IMG/VR virus record: IMGVR_UViG_3300005526_000002
Span: 1-51,247 of that record
Length of the DNA: 51,247 nt
Direction: 5' to 3' (one strand)
Origin: a virus
Shown here one piece after another: positions 6,475 through 15,013 of the stretch. Position 1 is the first letter of the stretch, and each line of letters starts with the position of its first letter. The position numbers and the translations under genes are program-made. The notes under the pieces were generated by a model. It was not told the origin of the DNA, did no database searches, and was given only the letters and a program-made list of their open reading frames with translations.

Positions 6475-8091
6475 ATGATTATGCAGCATCAGTTGATCCT
6501 AAGACCGCACCAGAACAAATGCATTGATACGCTCAATGCGTTTCCTGATAAGTATGCCGTCGCTGAAATCAGCGTAGCCGGTGGGAAGTCGCTGATCCTT
6601 GGCTGTCTCGCCGGTTACAACACCACTGGCCGAACGCTGATCCTCGCGCATAACAAGGAATTGGTTCAACAGAATGCGGAAGCCTGCCGACAAGTTGGTA
6701 TCAGGCCGGGCATCTGTTCCGCGTCTATTGGCAAGAACGTCTTTTCCAAGATTACGGTTGGTACCGTGCAAACCGTTGTGCGTCGAACCAAATCGTTTCA
6801 GGACGTGACGCTGATCCTTGTGGACGAAGTTCACAGGACACCCGTCAACAAGACTTCAAGTTATCGAAGGGTGTTTGAAGCGATCCCGAATGCCAAGGTT
6901 CGGGGTTTGACCGGAACGGCATTTCGAGCGGATGGCACCGGCAGTTTGGAAAAGACTTTTGGTCCTATCATTTATCGGTACACATTCTTGGATGCGCTAC
7001 AGGACGGCTACGTCAAGCCGCTGATCCCGGCCCATTCGGAAGCCAAGGCCGAAATTGATGTTGAAGGCGTCAAGGTAATTGGCGAGGACTACGATCTTGA
7101 TGAACTAGCATCGCGCGCCATAACGCTGTCACCGCTGCACGCCAAGGCTATCGTCCAAACGATGGCACGGCAGAACCGGAATTGCGTGCTGGTATTCGCC
7201 TGCAACACTGAACATGCCGACATTCTCGAAAAGAAGTTGAACGCGGAAGGCGTGCAAGCTGCGTCCGTTCACAACAAGTCACCGCGCGGTAAGCGCGAGA
7301 AGATGGTAGCTGCGTTCAAGGCACGGCAACTGCCCATTATGATATCGGTTGCCATGTTCGATACCGGCTTTAATGCGGTGGATATTGATCTGCTGGCATT
7401 CTGCCGTGCTACCAAGTCGCCAGTATTCTTTGCACAGGCGCTAGGGCGCGGTGCGCGGATATCGGAACATGCGGAAAACTGTGCCGTGCTGGACTTCGGC
7501 GGCAACGTCAGTCGGCATGGATCGCTGGACGCTATCGCAGCCTCGCCCGGTATTCATCTTGAATGCGATCCTTGTGGCTATGGATGGGAAACTTGGAAGC
7601 ACGGACGCACCTGTCCCGATTGCAAGACCGTCCACAAGAGCGCAACCAAGTGCAAGGGATGCGAGGAACGGTTCGATCAGTTTTACCATGGTGCTACCTG
7701 TCCACATTGCGGGTTGTTGCAATCTTCCGTTCGGAAGTGCAACGCATGTGCCCAAACCTATGCAAACTGGCTGCATCCTATCTGTCCGTGTTGTGGTTAC
7801 GACAATACCGGCATCCAAAGCTACGGTAAGGATTTGAACGAAACCGGTTCGGTGGACGAATTTGTTAATGTAACTGAAATATTGAAAGCCAACCCTTGGC
7901 AGTCAATAACCCGGCCACCGTTTAAAACAGCCGATGGTTGGCAACTACCTACTCGTTACGCCACAGTTAAATGGCCCTACCAAGAATTACCCGATATCGT
8001 ATCCGCATACTTGACACGAGCCACGAATGGGCGCATAACAGTAAAAGGTTGGTATGATAAAGCGGGAAAAGTTCATCAGGTGACAACATGA
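6475..8091 (+). CDS. SF2 DNA helicase with zinc-binding C-terminal half
   Basis: A 538-residue DEAD/DEAH-type helicase. Motif I is AGGKS (35-39), motif II DEVH (117-120), motif III TGTAFR (146-151) and motif VI QALGRGAR (about 321-328). After the RecA-like lobes comes a cysteine-rich stretch (about 364-440) with repeated C-x2-C pairs, likely zinc ribbons for DNA or protein contact. It would unwind DNA for replication or recombination beside the nuclease, SSB and polymerase genes downstream. The stop overlaps the next ATG (ATGA). Confidence 0.88.
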   Translation: MIMQHQLILRPHQNKCIDTLNAFPDKYAVAEISVAGGKSLILGCLAGYNTTGRTLILAHNKELVQQNAEACRQVGIRPGICSASIGKNVFSKITVGTVQTVVRRTKSFQDVTLILVDEVHRTPVNKTSSYRRVFEAIPNAKVRGLTGTAFRADGTGSLEKTFGPIIYRYTFLDALQDGYVKPLIPAHSEAKAEIDVEGVKVIGEDYDLDELASRAITLSPLHAKAIVQTMARQNRNCVLVFACNTEHADILEKKLNAEGVQAASVHNKSPRGKREKMVAAFKARQLPIMISVAMFDTGFNAVDIDLLAFCRATKSPVFFAQALGRGARISEHAENCAVLDFGGNVSRHGSLDAIAASPGIHLECDPCGYGWETWKHGRTCPDCKTVHKSATKCKGCEERFDQFYHGATCPHCGLLQSSVRKCNACAQTYANWLHPICPCCGYDNTGIQSYGKDLNETGSVDEFVNVTEILKANPWQSITRPPFKTADGWQLPTRYATVKWPYQELPDIVSAYLTRATNGRITVKGWYDKAGKVHQVTT

Positions 8092-8273
8092 TTAATATTC
8101 TTGATCTTGAAAATAACATTTCAATGCATGTGAGAGATGCAGTCGCAGACGTAGCAATTAGCGGCACCGCCGAACTTATCGGACGTATAGTTCAACAACT
8201 AGTTCGTGCAAATTTACTATCCGCCACTGATCTTCGCGCCATACTGCCAAATAGATACGAGGTGCGAGAATGA
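8088..8273 (+). CDS. Hypothetical protein (61 aa)
   Basis: Coupled to the helicase gene by an ATGA overlap. The product starts MINILDLENNISMHVRDAV and is mostly amphipathic helix. No known domain. Its position suggests a small helicase or replisome accessory protein (inference only). Confidence 0.5.
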   Translation: MINILDLENNISMHVRDAVADVAISGTAELIGRIVQQLVRANLLSATDLRAILPNRYEVRE

Positions 8274-8479
8274 AAAACAAAACCCTTGACGCAACCACGG
8301 AAGAATTGGACAGAGCCGGTATTATCTACACAATCGAAGCCGGGAAGCATTTCAAGGTTCGGTCAGCAATTGGATTGATTATTTGCAGCATGAGTTGTAG
8401 CGACCACCGAGCAGAGTTAAAAGCAAGGTCTTTAGTTCGGCGGCTTATCAAACAAAACCAGCTAGGAGTTGTAAAATGA
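8270..8479 (+). CDS. Hypothetical protein (69 aa), HicA-like size
   Basis: ATGA-coupled to its neighbours on both sides. The core (AGIIYTIEAGKHFKVR, then SDHRAELKARSLVRRLI) follows a beta-beta-alpha pattern like small phage proteins sometimes compared with the HicA/dsRBD-like fold. The HicA catalytic histidine context is not clear, so no toxin role is claimed. Confidence 0.5.
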   Translation: MKNKTLDATTEELDRAGIIYTIEAGKHFKVRSAIGLIICSMSCSDHRAELKARSLVRRLIKQNQLGVVK

Positions 8480-8919
8480 GAATTACGATTGACTTTGACA
8501 ATTGGGACGAAATGGAAGCGTTTCGCACCAGTGGCAGAAAGACGCGAACCAAGAAAGAAGAAGCGGCGGAAGCAGCCGAAGAACAAGCTGCCGCACCGCC
8601 TGCCATTACACCGGGACCGCCTGCTACCTTCACGCCACCGGTTACTCCCGTTGCTGTTACGCCTGCACCGCAGGGTTTCCCCGGTGCTAACGGCACGGCT
8701 GCACCCGCAGTCAACCCGTTGGCAATTGCGATTGCTGACAAGGCAGATAACGCCATTGCAGGCGGGCAGGATGCCAATGCGGTTCTGATGTGGTTCCGGC
8801 AGACGATTGGACCGGACGCAACGAACGCGACGTGGGACCAGATCAAGAGTGTGTATCTCCCGCGTCTACCTAACGAACAGTTGGTGAAGATCGCGCCGCA
8901 GCTTGGGATCACAGGTTAA
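8476..8919 (+). CDS. Hypothetical protein (147 aa), Ala/Pro-rich linker
   Basis: A short N-terminal strand region (MRITIDFDNWDEMEAF), a charged segment (TRTKKEEAAEAAEEQ), a disordered Pro/Thr/Ala linker (about 40-75) and a helical C-terminal domain ending QLVKIAPQLGITG. The architecture suits a flexible adaptor in the replication operon, but no family is recognised. Confidence 0.55.
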   Translation: MRITIDFDNWDEMEAFRTSGRKTRTKKEEAAEAAEEQAAAPPAITPGPPATFTPPVTPVAVTPAPQGFPGANGTAAPAVNPLAIAIADKADNAIAGGQDANAVLMWFRQTIGPDATNATWDQIKSVYLPRLPNEQLVKIAPQLGITG

Positions 8920-8937
8920 AATTAAAAGGAACGGCAA

Positions 8938-9336
8938 ATGTTTGTAGCGGAAGCTGTCATAACATGTTGTAACGATGATTGTGGTATTTCATTTGCCGTT
9001 CCTCAATGGTGGAAAAAAGGTAAACAAAAAACACATTCACGTTTCTTTTGTCCTAATGGGCACGGTCAAAGTTTTGTTGGAGAAACTGATGAAGAAAAAT
9101 TTCGCCGTGAACGCGATATTGCACGTCAGCAATTGGCGCGGGTTGAACAAGAAGCGGCAGACGCGCGGAAAAATTGGGACAAGGCAGAACGTGAAACCAA
9201 GCGTTTGAAAAAGCGTGCAGCCATGGGCACCTGTCCTTGCTGTAACCGTTCCGTTAGTCAGATGGAACGGCACATGAAAACCAAGCACCCAGAATTTATC
9301 GCGGCACAGATTATGCCGTTGAAGGTAGTAAAATGA
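8938..9336 (+). CDS. Zinc-ribbon, coiled-coil and zinc-finger protein (132 aa)
   Basis: The N-terminal zinc ribbon uses TCCNDDC with FFCPNGH. A charged coiled coil follows (about 50-98). A C-terminal C2H2-like finger has CPCC and then HMKTKHP. Such small two-finger proteins probably bind DNA or bridge proteins. AAAAGGAACGGCAA precedes the ATG. The gene overlaps the nuclease gene by 4 bases. Confidence 0.7.
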   Translation: MFVAEAVITCCNDDCGISFAVPQWWKKGKQKTHSRFFCPNGHGQSFVGETDEEKFRRERDIARQQLARVEQEAADARKNWDKAERETKRLKKRAAMGTCPCCNRSVSQMERHMKTKHPEFIAAQIMPLKVVK

Positions 9337-10328
9337 ACGGACATGCCACCTACGCACCATCATCTGCCGCGCGTTGGCTGGCGTGTCCACCATCTGCCCT
9401 GCTATCACAAGACTTGCCGGAACGAACAAACCCGGCCGCATTGGAAGGCACTCGCGTTCATGGCGTGGTCGAACGTGCCATTCGCAACAATGAAATCCCC
9501 GATCCTTCGCCTTGGCAAACCAAGAGCATGTCTGACCGGGAGGTAGCGATTTACATCAAGGATTACGTGGCGCAATTGGGTGCTGGTATCGTCTTGGTTG
9601 AAGAACGGGTTTTCTTGACAAAAGGATGTTGGGGACAACTGGATTTTGGGCATATCGCGGATACCATCACTGTTCTGGATTTCAAGAACGGCAGTTGGGA
9701 TGTTGAAGCCAAGAACAATAAGCAAATGCTGACTTACGCCGCGACGTTTCTTGACAAGTATCCGCAAACGCAATGGTTTCGATTGGTTATTTTTCAGCCC
9801 AACTCTTGGGGCAATGACGATTTTTTCAAGCAGCATATTCACAGCCGCGCCGAAGTCGAAGCCCATCGTCAATTGGTTATGAGCGCGGTTGCCTATGAGG
9901 GACCGCCGCGTCCCGGTCCACATTGCCGTTGGTGCCCGGCATTCTCGCGTTGTCCTGCCATGTCGCAGGATGCTAATTTCCTGATGGCTGCAATCTCGCG
10001 AAACCCGGATACAATGCTGCCGCAGGAATTGTTGCGTATGCTGCGAATTATTCGAGCGGTCAGTGACATGAAGGAACATCTTGAAACCGAACTGACCAAC
10101 CGGTTAAAATTAGGTGCTGCGGTTGATGGTGCGGAATTGAAACCGTCGCGCAAATGGACCGCTTGGAATGACGAACGTCAGGCGGTAGAAATTTTATGGA
10201 AACTGGCGGGACCGAAAGGCGTCAAGCCCGTGACGCCAGCGGCGGCAAAGAAACTATCCAATGAAGCGGCGCAGTACGTTGAAGTTGCCAGCCATAAACC
10301 GGAACCGGAATTAAAGGCGAGTTATTAA
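9333..10328 (+). CDS. DUF2800 family PD-(D/E)XK nuclease with Fe-S-type cysteines
   Basis: 331 residues with the Cas4/Exo5-like nuclease layout: EGTRVH (Glu38), GQLDFG (Asp104), VLDFKNG (Asp116, Lys118) and QMLTYA (Gln131). Cys18, Cys198, Cys201 and Cys207 are placed like the four ligands of an iron-sulphur cluster in that superfamily. It probably acts as an exonuclease in replication or recombination with the SSB encoded just downstream. The stop and the next ATG overlap by one base. Confidence 0.85.
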   Translation: MNGHATYAPSSAARWLACPPSALLSQDLPERTNPAALEGTRVHGVVERAIRNNEIPDPSPWQTKSMSDREVAIYIKDYVAQLGAGIVLVEERVFLTKGCWGQLDFGHIADTITVLDFKNGSWDVEAKNNKQMLTYAATFLDKYPQTQWFRLVIFQPNSWGNDDFFKQHIHSRAEVEAHRQLVMSAVAYEGPPRPGPHCRWCPAFSRCPAMSQDANFLMAAISRNPDTMLPQELLRMLRIIRAVSDMKEHLETELTNRLKLGAAVDGAELKPSRKWTAWNDERQAVEILWKLAGPKGVKPVTPAAAKKLSNEAAQYVEVASHKPEPELKASY

Positions 10329-10495
10329 TGGATTATTGGCTGACAGGCAGGAAAGTGGTTCGGTGGCGTTTGTTGGCGTTGCGTCAAATGTACGGTAATG
10401 ACGAAAAGATAGAAACAGCACTTGACAAAACGATAGCTGCACTCGATACTGCTATCGCTGAAGTCGAAGTTCAAAACCAGAAGAAGGAAGTATGA
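10328..10495 (+). CDS. Small hypothetical protein (55 aa)
   Basis: ATG shares one base with the nuclease stop (TAATG). The N-terminus is basic and Trp-rich (YWLTGRKVVRWRLLALRQ). The C-terminus is a helical heptad-like stretch (TALDKTIAALDTAIAEVEV). It sits between nuclease and SSB, so a replisome accessory role is possible. No family known. Confidence 0.55.
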   Translation: MDYWLTGRKVVRWRLLALRQMYGNDEKIETALDKTIAALDTAIAEVEVQNQKKEV

Positions 10496-10496
10496 A

Positions 10497-11312
10497 ATGG
10501 CACGCGTTTACAAACAGGCTAATATCTTCAATGCGCGCATCGTTAACATGCGCAATCTGTGGGAACCTTCCCGCGAGTACATGGGGAAGCCTACGGAAAA
10601 ACCCAACTACCTCGCAAGTTTCATCGTTCCGAAAACCCGTGCGAACTGGTTTGAAGAACCGTCGTTTGCCGATTTTGTGCGAGCGGCGCAAGAACTCTAT
10701 ACAGCTTCGCTGTCACATATCCCATTCCCGCAAGTCATTTGGCCGATCAAGGATGGTGACGCACCCGAACCGGGCAAAAATTCGCCGGATTGGATGAAAG
10801 GTCATTGGTATCTAACCGGTTCGTCCACTTCGCCCATCAATGTCACCATCGTACAGGCTGGCGTGCCCGTGGCGTTGATGAACCGCGCTCAAGTCAAATC
10901 CGGCGACTATATCGCGGCCGGTGTTGCTCTTGCGGTGAAGGCCAATGATCCGCGCGGCGTGAAGTGCTACCTCAACACGGTCATGTTTATGAGCGCTGGC
11001 GAGGAAATTGTGGTTGGTAGCTCCGTCAGTTCTTCGGAACTCATGGCGCAAGCCAAGGCACAAGGTTTGAATGTGACCGGGTTTGGTGCCGGTTCGGCAG
11101 GGTTGCTGCCCCAAGTTGGGTTTGGTCAGTCTGCCGTTAACGCAGGATTTGCGCCTACGCCTGCTGCGTTCCCTTCTAACGGACAGGGTTTTGCACCCCC
11201 GCCAGCGCAGCCGCCAGCGCAGCCGCCAGCCTCGCCTAGCGGTTTTGGCGACGGACTTACCCGAGCCTACCCGGCCGGGTTTACTCCGCCCCAAGGCTTC
11301 CCGCAGCGTTAG
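10497..11312 (+). CDS. DUF2815 family ssDNA-binding protein
   Basis: 271 residues. The N-terminal two thirds match the phage DUF2815/gp2.5-like OB-fold proteins (PSREYMGKPTEKPNYLASF, WPIKDGDAPEPG, GHWYLTGSS). The C-terminal third is a flexible Gly/Pro/Ala tail with tandem PPAQPPAQPP. The typical acidic tip of SSBs is absent; the tail ends GFPQR. Together with DUF2800 and the phage family A polymerase this is a common replication block. Confidence 0.8.
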   Translation: MARVYKQANIFNARIVNMRNLWEPSREYMGKPTEKPNYLASFIVPKTRANWFEEPSFADFVRAAQELYTASLSHIPFPQVIWPIKDGDAPEPGKNSPDWMKGHWYLTGSSTSPINVTIVQAGVPVALMNRAQVKSGDYIAAGVALAVKANDPRGVKCYLNTVMFMSAGEEIVVGSSVSSSELMAQAKAQGLNVTGFGAGSAGLLPQVGFGQSAVNAGFAPTPAAFPSNGQGFAPPPAQPPAQPPASPSGFGDGLTRAYPAGFTPPQGFPQR

Positions 11313-11337
11313 GACAAGCGCGTAGCGGTGAGGATGC

Positions 11338-11376
11338 CCCGGCGGGTGAAGGCCAGCCCATCCGCCGGGGTTTTTA
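11338..11376 (+). terminator. Rho-independent terminator
   Basis: A perfect 9-bp GC stem (CCCCGGCGG at 11338-11346 with CCGCCGGGG at 11363-11371), a 16-base loop and five T residues directly after. It lies after the SSB gene and before the polymerase, so polymerase expression needs readthrough, antitermination or its own promoter. Confidence 0.85.
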
Positions 11377-11386
11377 TGAGGGCATC

Positions 11387-13294
11387 ATGCTTTTCGTTGA
11401 TTTGGAAACACGGTCGCGAGTAGACCTGAAGACAGCCGGTGCCCGCCGGTACGCTTCCGATATTTCGACGCAGATCACAACAGCTAGCTGGTTTGTTCAT
11501 GGTACCATGAAAACGGTATGCCCGGTTCACCCGCACCTTGGTACGCATTCGATTGACCAGTTGTATCTGGACCTGATGGCATGTGACCGGTTCGTGGCGC
11601 ACCACGCCAACTTTGACGCCAACGTACTGCGCGGACCAAATCAAAACCCGTTCTTGAATATCCCGGTGCAGAAGGTTTCCTGCACCATGGCGCGAGCGCA
11701 AGCGCTATCGTTGCCCGGCGGTCTTGATGAACTATGTTCAACGCTCAACATCAAAGGCAAAGACCCGCGCGGCCGGGCGCTAGTAATGCTGACGTGCAAA
11801 CCGCAACGTGACAGCACGTTCAACGAAGACGTTGCTACATTTAGGGAATTGCTGGCTTACAATGTCCAAGACGTTAATTGCCTGATGGGAGTTGACAAAC
11901 TTCTTCCTGAATTGAGTTTGGAAGAACGCAAGATATTCGAGCGGTCATGGCGCAAGAATGATATCGGGTTGCCAATTGATATTGAACTGGCTTCCGCGAT
12001 TGCTGCGCGCCGCAGGGAAATTGAGCATGAAGCCGAAACCCAACTGCGCGAGATTACCGACAATCAAGTGACCGCCGTAACGCAACGCCAGCGCATTTTG
12101 ACATGGGTGAACAGTGGCAACCGAGCGGCTGGTTTGCTTGGTACCAAGAAACACGAAATCGCAGAAGCACTGGAAAATCCTGATCTTCACCCGGATGTGC
12201 GTTTGGTGCTGGAAATTGTGCAGGAAAGCGGCGGTAGCGCACCGACGAAAGCGCAAGCGTTGCTTAATCGTCATGTCAATGGTTGGTACAAGGACGCAAC
12301 TCGTTATTACGGTGCACGCTCCGGTCGCGGTACGTCCGAAGGCGCAAATATGTTCAATATTGCGAAGCCATCCGGTAAGTACAAAGTTGAAGATGTAATC
12401 TTGGGGCTGCGAGCGGGGTTTAAGTATGACAATACAGCGCTCACCGACGCGCTACGAGGCTGCATTGTTGCGCCACACGGTTATTCCATCATTGATAACG
12501 ACTTATCAAACGCCGAATTGCGGTTGGCACTTTGGCAATCGGGTGATGAAGGTAGACTTGCTATCCTACAGCAACCCGGTGGCGACCTGTACATGCACAA
12601 TGCTATTACCATGTGGGGACTGCCAGCAACCGCGACTAGAGAAACCCATCCAAAGGAACGGTTCGACGGCAAGACCACCACGCTAGGCGGCAACTATCAG
12701 CTAGGTTGGAAAACCTACAAAGCGCATATGCGTCGTATTGGCATGACCATTAGCGATATCAAGGCGCAAGACGATATCAAGAACTACCGCAAGGCAAATC
12801 CGCAACTGACCAAATTGTGGGAAGCGTTAAAGACCGCTTGGTATAATTGCTTCTATGACCCGCCGGGAAGATATTACTACGCTGGCAAGATAGCACTGTT
12901 CAAGGACGGCACCACGATATGGATGGTGCTGCCGAGCGGTCGCAGCATTCCGCACTATTCGGTATTTGTGGGACAAGACGGCAATATGGGTTTCTTCCGT
13001 GCCAAATTTGGCGCGATGTTACCGCAAAAAGTCTTCGGCGGTTCCTTGCTGGAAATCAGTTGTCAAGCCATGACACGCGATATTATTACCGCTTGCGAAG
13101 ACGATATCGAGCAAGAAATGCCGGATACCTTTCTTTTGTTAGATGTCTATGACAGTGTGATAGCGCTATCTCCTATAGAAGTAGCAGAACAGCGTGCAAA
13201 ACAAATGCGAGAAATAATGCGTCGTTCACGTTCTTGGACCGAAGGATTGCCGCTTGACGCGGAAGGATACAGTGCCCCAAGGATGCGAAAATGA
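11387..13294 (+). CDS. Phage-type family A DNA polymerase with 3'-5' exonuclease
   Basis: 635 residues. The exonuclease domain has Exo I FVDLET (Asp5, Glu7), Exo II AHHANFD (Asp77) and Exo III YNVQDV (Asp162). The polymerase domain has motif A NDLSNAELR (Asp372, Glu377), motif B-like KTTTLGGNYQLG (Lys429, Tyr437) and motif C DVYDSV (Asp589). Motif C is usually VHDE, so the His and Glu positions are replaced here by Tyr and Ser while the metal-binding Asp is kept. It is the replicative polymerase of the phage. The gene overlaps the next by 4 bases. Confidence 0.9.
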   Translation: MLFVDLETRSRVDLKTAGARRYASDISTQITTASWFVHGTMKTVCPVHPHLGTHSIDQLYLDLMACDRFVAHHANFDANVLRGPNQNPFLNIPVQKVSCTMARAQALSLPGGLDELCSTLNIKGKDPRGRALVMLTCKPQRDSTFNEDVATFRELLAYNVQDVNCLMGVDKLLPELSLEERKIFERSWRKNDIGLPIDIELASAIAARRREIEHEAETQLREITDNQVTAVTQRQRILTWVNSGNRAAGLLGTKKHEIAEALENPDLHPDVRLVLEIVQESGGSAPTKAQALLNRHVNGWYKDATRYYGARSGRGTSEGANMFNIAKPSGKYKVEDVILGLRAGFKYDNTALTDALRGCIVAPHGYSIIDNDLSNAELRLALWQSGDEGRLAILQQPGGDLYMHNAITMWGLPATATRETHPKERFDGKTTTLGGNYQLGWKTYKAHMRRIGMTISDIKAQDDIKNYRKANPQLTKLWEALKTAWYNCFYDPPGRYYYAGKIALFKDGTTIWMVLPSGRSIPHYSVFVGQDGNMGFFRAKFGAMLPQKVFGGSLLEISCQAMTRDIITACEDDIEQEMPDTFLLLDVYDSVIALSPIEVAEQRAKQMREIMRRSRSWTEGLPLDAEGYSAPRMRK

Positions 13295-13644
13295 GAGTGC
13301 TTGTATGCGGTGGTAGAAATTATTTTAATAAAGAAAAATTATTTGAAGTTCTTGATTGGTGTCATTTCAAATCAGGTGGTTATATCGAGTGCATAATTCA
13401 TGGTAACGCAACAGGTGCGGATACTTTAGCTGGTGAATGGGGAAAAACCAGAAACGTACAGGTACTAGCATTCCCCGCCGAATGGGATTTGTACGGCTCG
13501 CGCGCCGGTCATCTGCGGAATGCACAAATGATCCGAGAAGGAAAACCAGAATACGTTATTGCATTCCCCGGTGGACGTGGTACTTCTAATATGATATCGC
13601 AAGCGGAAATGAATAACATACCAGTAGGCAGAGTAACGGAATGA
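13291..13644 (+). CDS. SLOG/DUF2493 family protein
   Basis: 117 residues with the Rossmann-like signature of the YspA/DprA-like SLOG family: LVCGGRNYF near the N-terminus, GNATGADTLAGEW, AGHLRNAQM and FPGGRGTSNM. Members bind nucleotide-derived ligands, and the phage role is unknown. Coupled to the polymerase and to the next gene by ATGA overlaps. Confidence 0.8.
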   Translation: MRVLVCGGRNYFNKEKLFEVLDWCHFKSGGYIECIIHGNATGADTLAGEWGKTRNVQVLAFPAEWDLYGSRAGHLRNAQMIREGKPEYVIAFPGGRGTSNMISQAEMNNIPVGRVTE

Positions 13645-13832
13645 TTGGACAAAAATTTGGTTTAGTAACCATTCTGGAACGAGATAACGAACCAAGCACT
13701 TTATTAGGAACCATAAGATACAAAGTGCAATGCGAATGCGGTAGCGTTAGGTGGCTTCGCGGGAATAATCTGCGAGGTTCACCACCTAGAACGCACCAAT
13801 GTTGTTACCGAGATGACTTGAACAGGAGTTAA
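13641..13832 (+). CDS. Small zinc-ribbon protein (63 aa)
   Basis: Starts MIGQKFGLVTILER and contains VQCECGSVRWLRGNNLRGS and HQCC. This resembles the N-terminal zinc module that often precedes AP2 or HNH domains in phage homing-type endonucleases, but here it stands alone with no nuclease domain. It may be a remnant or a free-standing DNA-binding module. Confidence 0.6.
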   Translation: MIGQKFGLVTILERDNEPSTLLGTIRYKVQCECGSVRWLRGNNLRGSPPRTHQCCYRDDLNRS

Positions 13833-13834
13833 AA

Positions 13835-14098
13835 ATGACTGACGTTACCGTAATCGAAGCGCCTAAGAAAACGCCCCGCAAACCGCGCCCGAGCGAGATT
13901 GCGAAGAAAAAAGCAAAGGCGGTAAAGAAAGCCGTGAAGCGGCCGAACGGTCGCCCGTTGATGTATCCGGACAAGACCATTGTCCGCATGCCCAAGGGCT
14001 GGCTGAAGCGCATCAATGGCGCGTTAAAAGCCGACGAAGGTCAGGGCGATCTCATGCGGCTGGCAGTTGAAAAAGAATTGAAGACGCGGCGTAAGTAG
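13835..14098 (+). CDS. Basic DNA-binding-like protein (87 aa)
   Basis: A Lys/Pro-rich N-terminal arm (KKTPRKPRPSEIAKKKAKAV), then a strand-helix-helix region (KTIVRMPKGWLKRINGAL...DLMRLAVEKEL) compatible with a ribbon-helix-helix fold. Probably a small DNA-binding protein or regulator. The next, convergent gene starts at the very next base, leaving no room for a terminator. Confidence 0.6.
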   Translation: MTDVTVIEAPKKTPRKPRPSEIAKKKAKAVKKAVKRPNGRPLMYPDKTIVRMPKGWLKRINGALKADEGQGDLMRLAVEKELKTRRK

Positions 14099-14776
14099 CT
14101 AGCTGAAAATCTTTCCGAGCAAGCCGCCAAACAACGAACCAAGTCCGCTGCCAAAAGACTGCCCGGCGGTATTGGTTTGGCTGGCTAGCCCGCCGTAAAG
14201 TTGTCCTATGGATCGCGCGCCTTGTGCGAAGGTGCCAGCCTCACCAAGACCGGCTTGCAAGCCTATGTTTTCCTGCCCGACAAGATTTTGTTCGGCAGCT
14301 TGCCGCTGCGCGAAGTCCTGTTGCTGTCCGCTTTCAGTTGCTTGGAATTGCTGGATTAAATCCTGATTGGCGATGCCTTCAGTGATACCGGTTTGAGCGC
14401 GTAGATTAGCGCCAGAAAGAAGACCGCCGCGAGCCGCAGCGGTATCGTTTTGTGCCGATGCAGCGGTCTTCATAAGATACTGCGCGCCTTCGCTGGTGTT
14501 GTAGTTCTTGGCGAAGTTCTGAAAATCTACTGGATTATTGGGATCATTAATTCGCCCCATCCCGATATTCTGCGAACCAACGGTATCGTTAAGTAGATTG
14601 TTGGTAGTAGGATCGAGGTAGTTTAGACCTTGCGAATTGTACGGGTTTACTAGGGCTGCGCCTGTACTCGTCAAACCACTGACGGCACCTACACCGGCTT
14701 GCGTAGAAGCTAGACTGCTAAGACCGCCGAACAGCCCGCCTAGAGCGCTACCGATACCGGAGAACAAGTCTGCCAT
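14099..14776 (-). CDS. Ejection/DNA transfer protein, p32-like
   Basis: 225 residues, Gly/Ala/Gln-rich. Glycine-rich hydrophobic segments lie at both ends (GIGSALGGLFGGLSSL; GSLFGGLLGKIF). The central motif AAARGGLLSGANLRAQTG is typical of phage DNA transfer or internal virion proteins, delivered into the envelope at infection. The minus ATG has AGAAGG upstream. It lies far from the other ejection gene at 43-47 kb. Confidence 0.6.
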   Translation of the reverse strand: MADLFSGIGSALGGLFGGLSSLASTQAGVGAVSGLTSTGAALVNPYNSQGLNYLDPTTNNLLNDTVGSQNIGMGRINDPNNPVDFQNFAKNYNTSEGAQYLMKTAASAQNDTAAARGGLLSGANLRAQTGITEGIANQDLIQQFQATESGQQQDFAQRQAAEQNLVGQENIGLQAGLGEAGTFAQGARSIGQLYGGLASQTNTAGQSFGSGLGSLFGGLLGKIFS

Positions 14777-14815
14777 GGGTTGACCTTCTGTATACAGTTA
14801 TGCTATCAGCATACC
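14777..14815. promoter_or_regulatory. Divergent intergenic operator (TATGCT-ATC-AGCATA)
   Basis: The 39 bases between divergent starts hold TGTATACA (14790-14797 region) and the perfect inverted repeat TATGCTATCAGCATA (14799-14813), ending three bases before the ATG of a ribbon-helix-helix gene. This is the expected position for autoregulation by that protein. Confidence 0.5.
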
Positions 14816-15013
14816 ATGAGAAGGCAAAAAAGAACAACCGTTGTGCTATCCACACGGGTTAGCGCCAGCATGGCTGCGCGCGTTGATTGGCTCATAAGGA
14901 ACCACGATGGCATTAAAGACCGCGCCGAAGGGATCAAAGCCGCAATCAAAACGTGGGTTGAAGCCCGCGAAAAAGAAGCGGTCACCCAAGGGCTGTCCCC
15001 GCCAACTATCTGA
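14816..15013 (+). CDS. Ribbon-helix-helix regulator (65 aa)
   Basis: The fold is clear: a basic arm (MRRQKRTT), a beta strand (VVLSTRVSA) and two helices (MAARVDWLIRNH; AEGIKAAIKTWVEAREK), as in Arc/CopG proteins. The ATG follows a short palindrome that may be its own operator. The 3' third overlaps the start of the VRR-NUC gene by 107 bases in another frame. Confidence 0.7.
   Translation: MRRQKRTTVVLSTRVSASMAARVDWLIRNHDGIKDRAEGIKAAIKTWVEAREKEAVTQGLSPPTI

Noticed and set aside
9405-10079. 224-codon minus-strand open frame
   Set aside because: Lies wholly within the well-supported DUF2800 nuclease gene and shows no recognisable domain.
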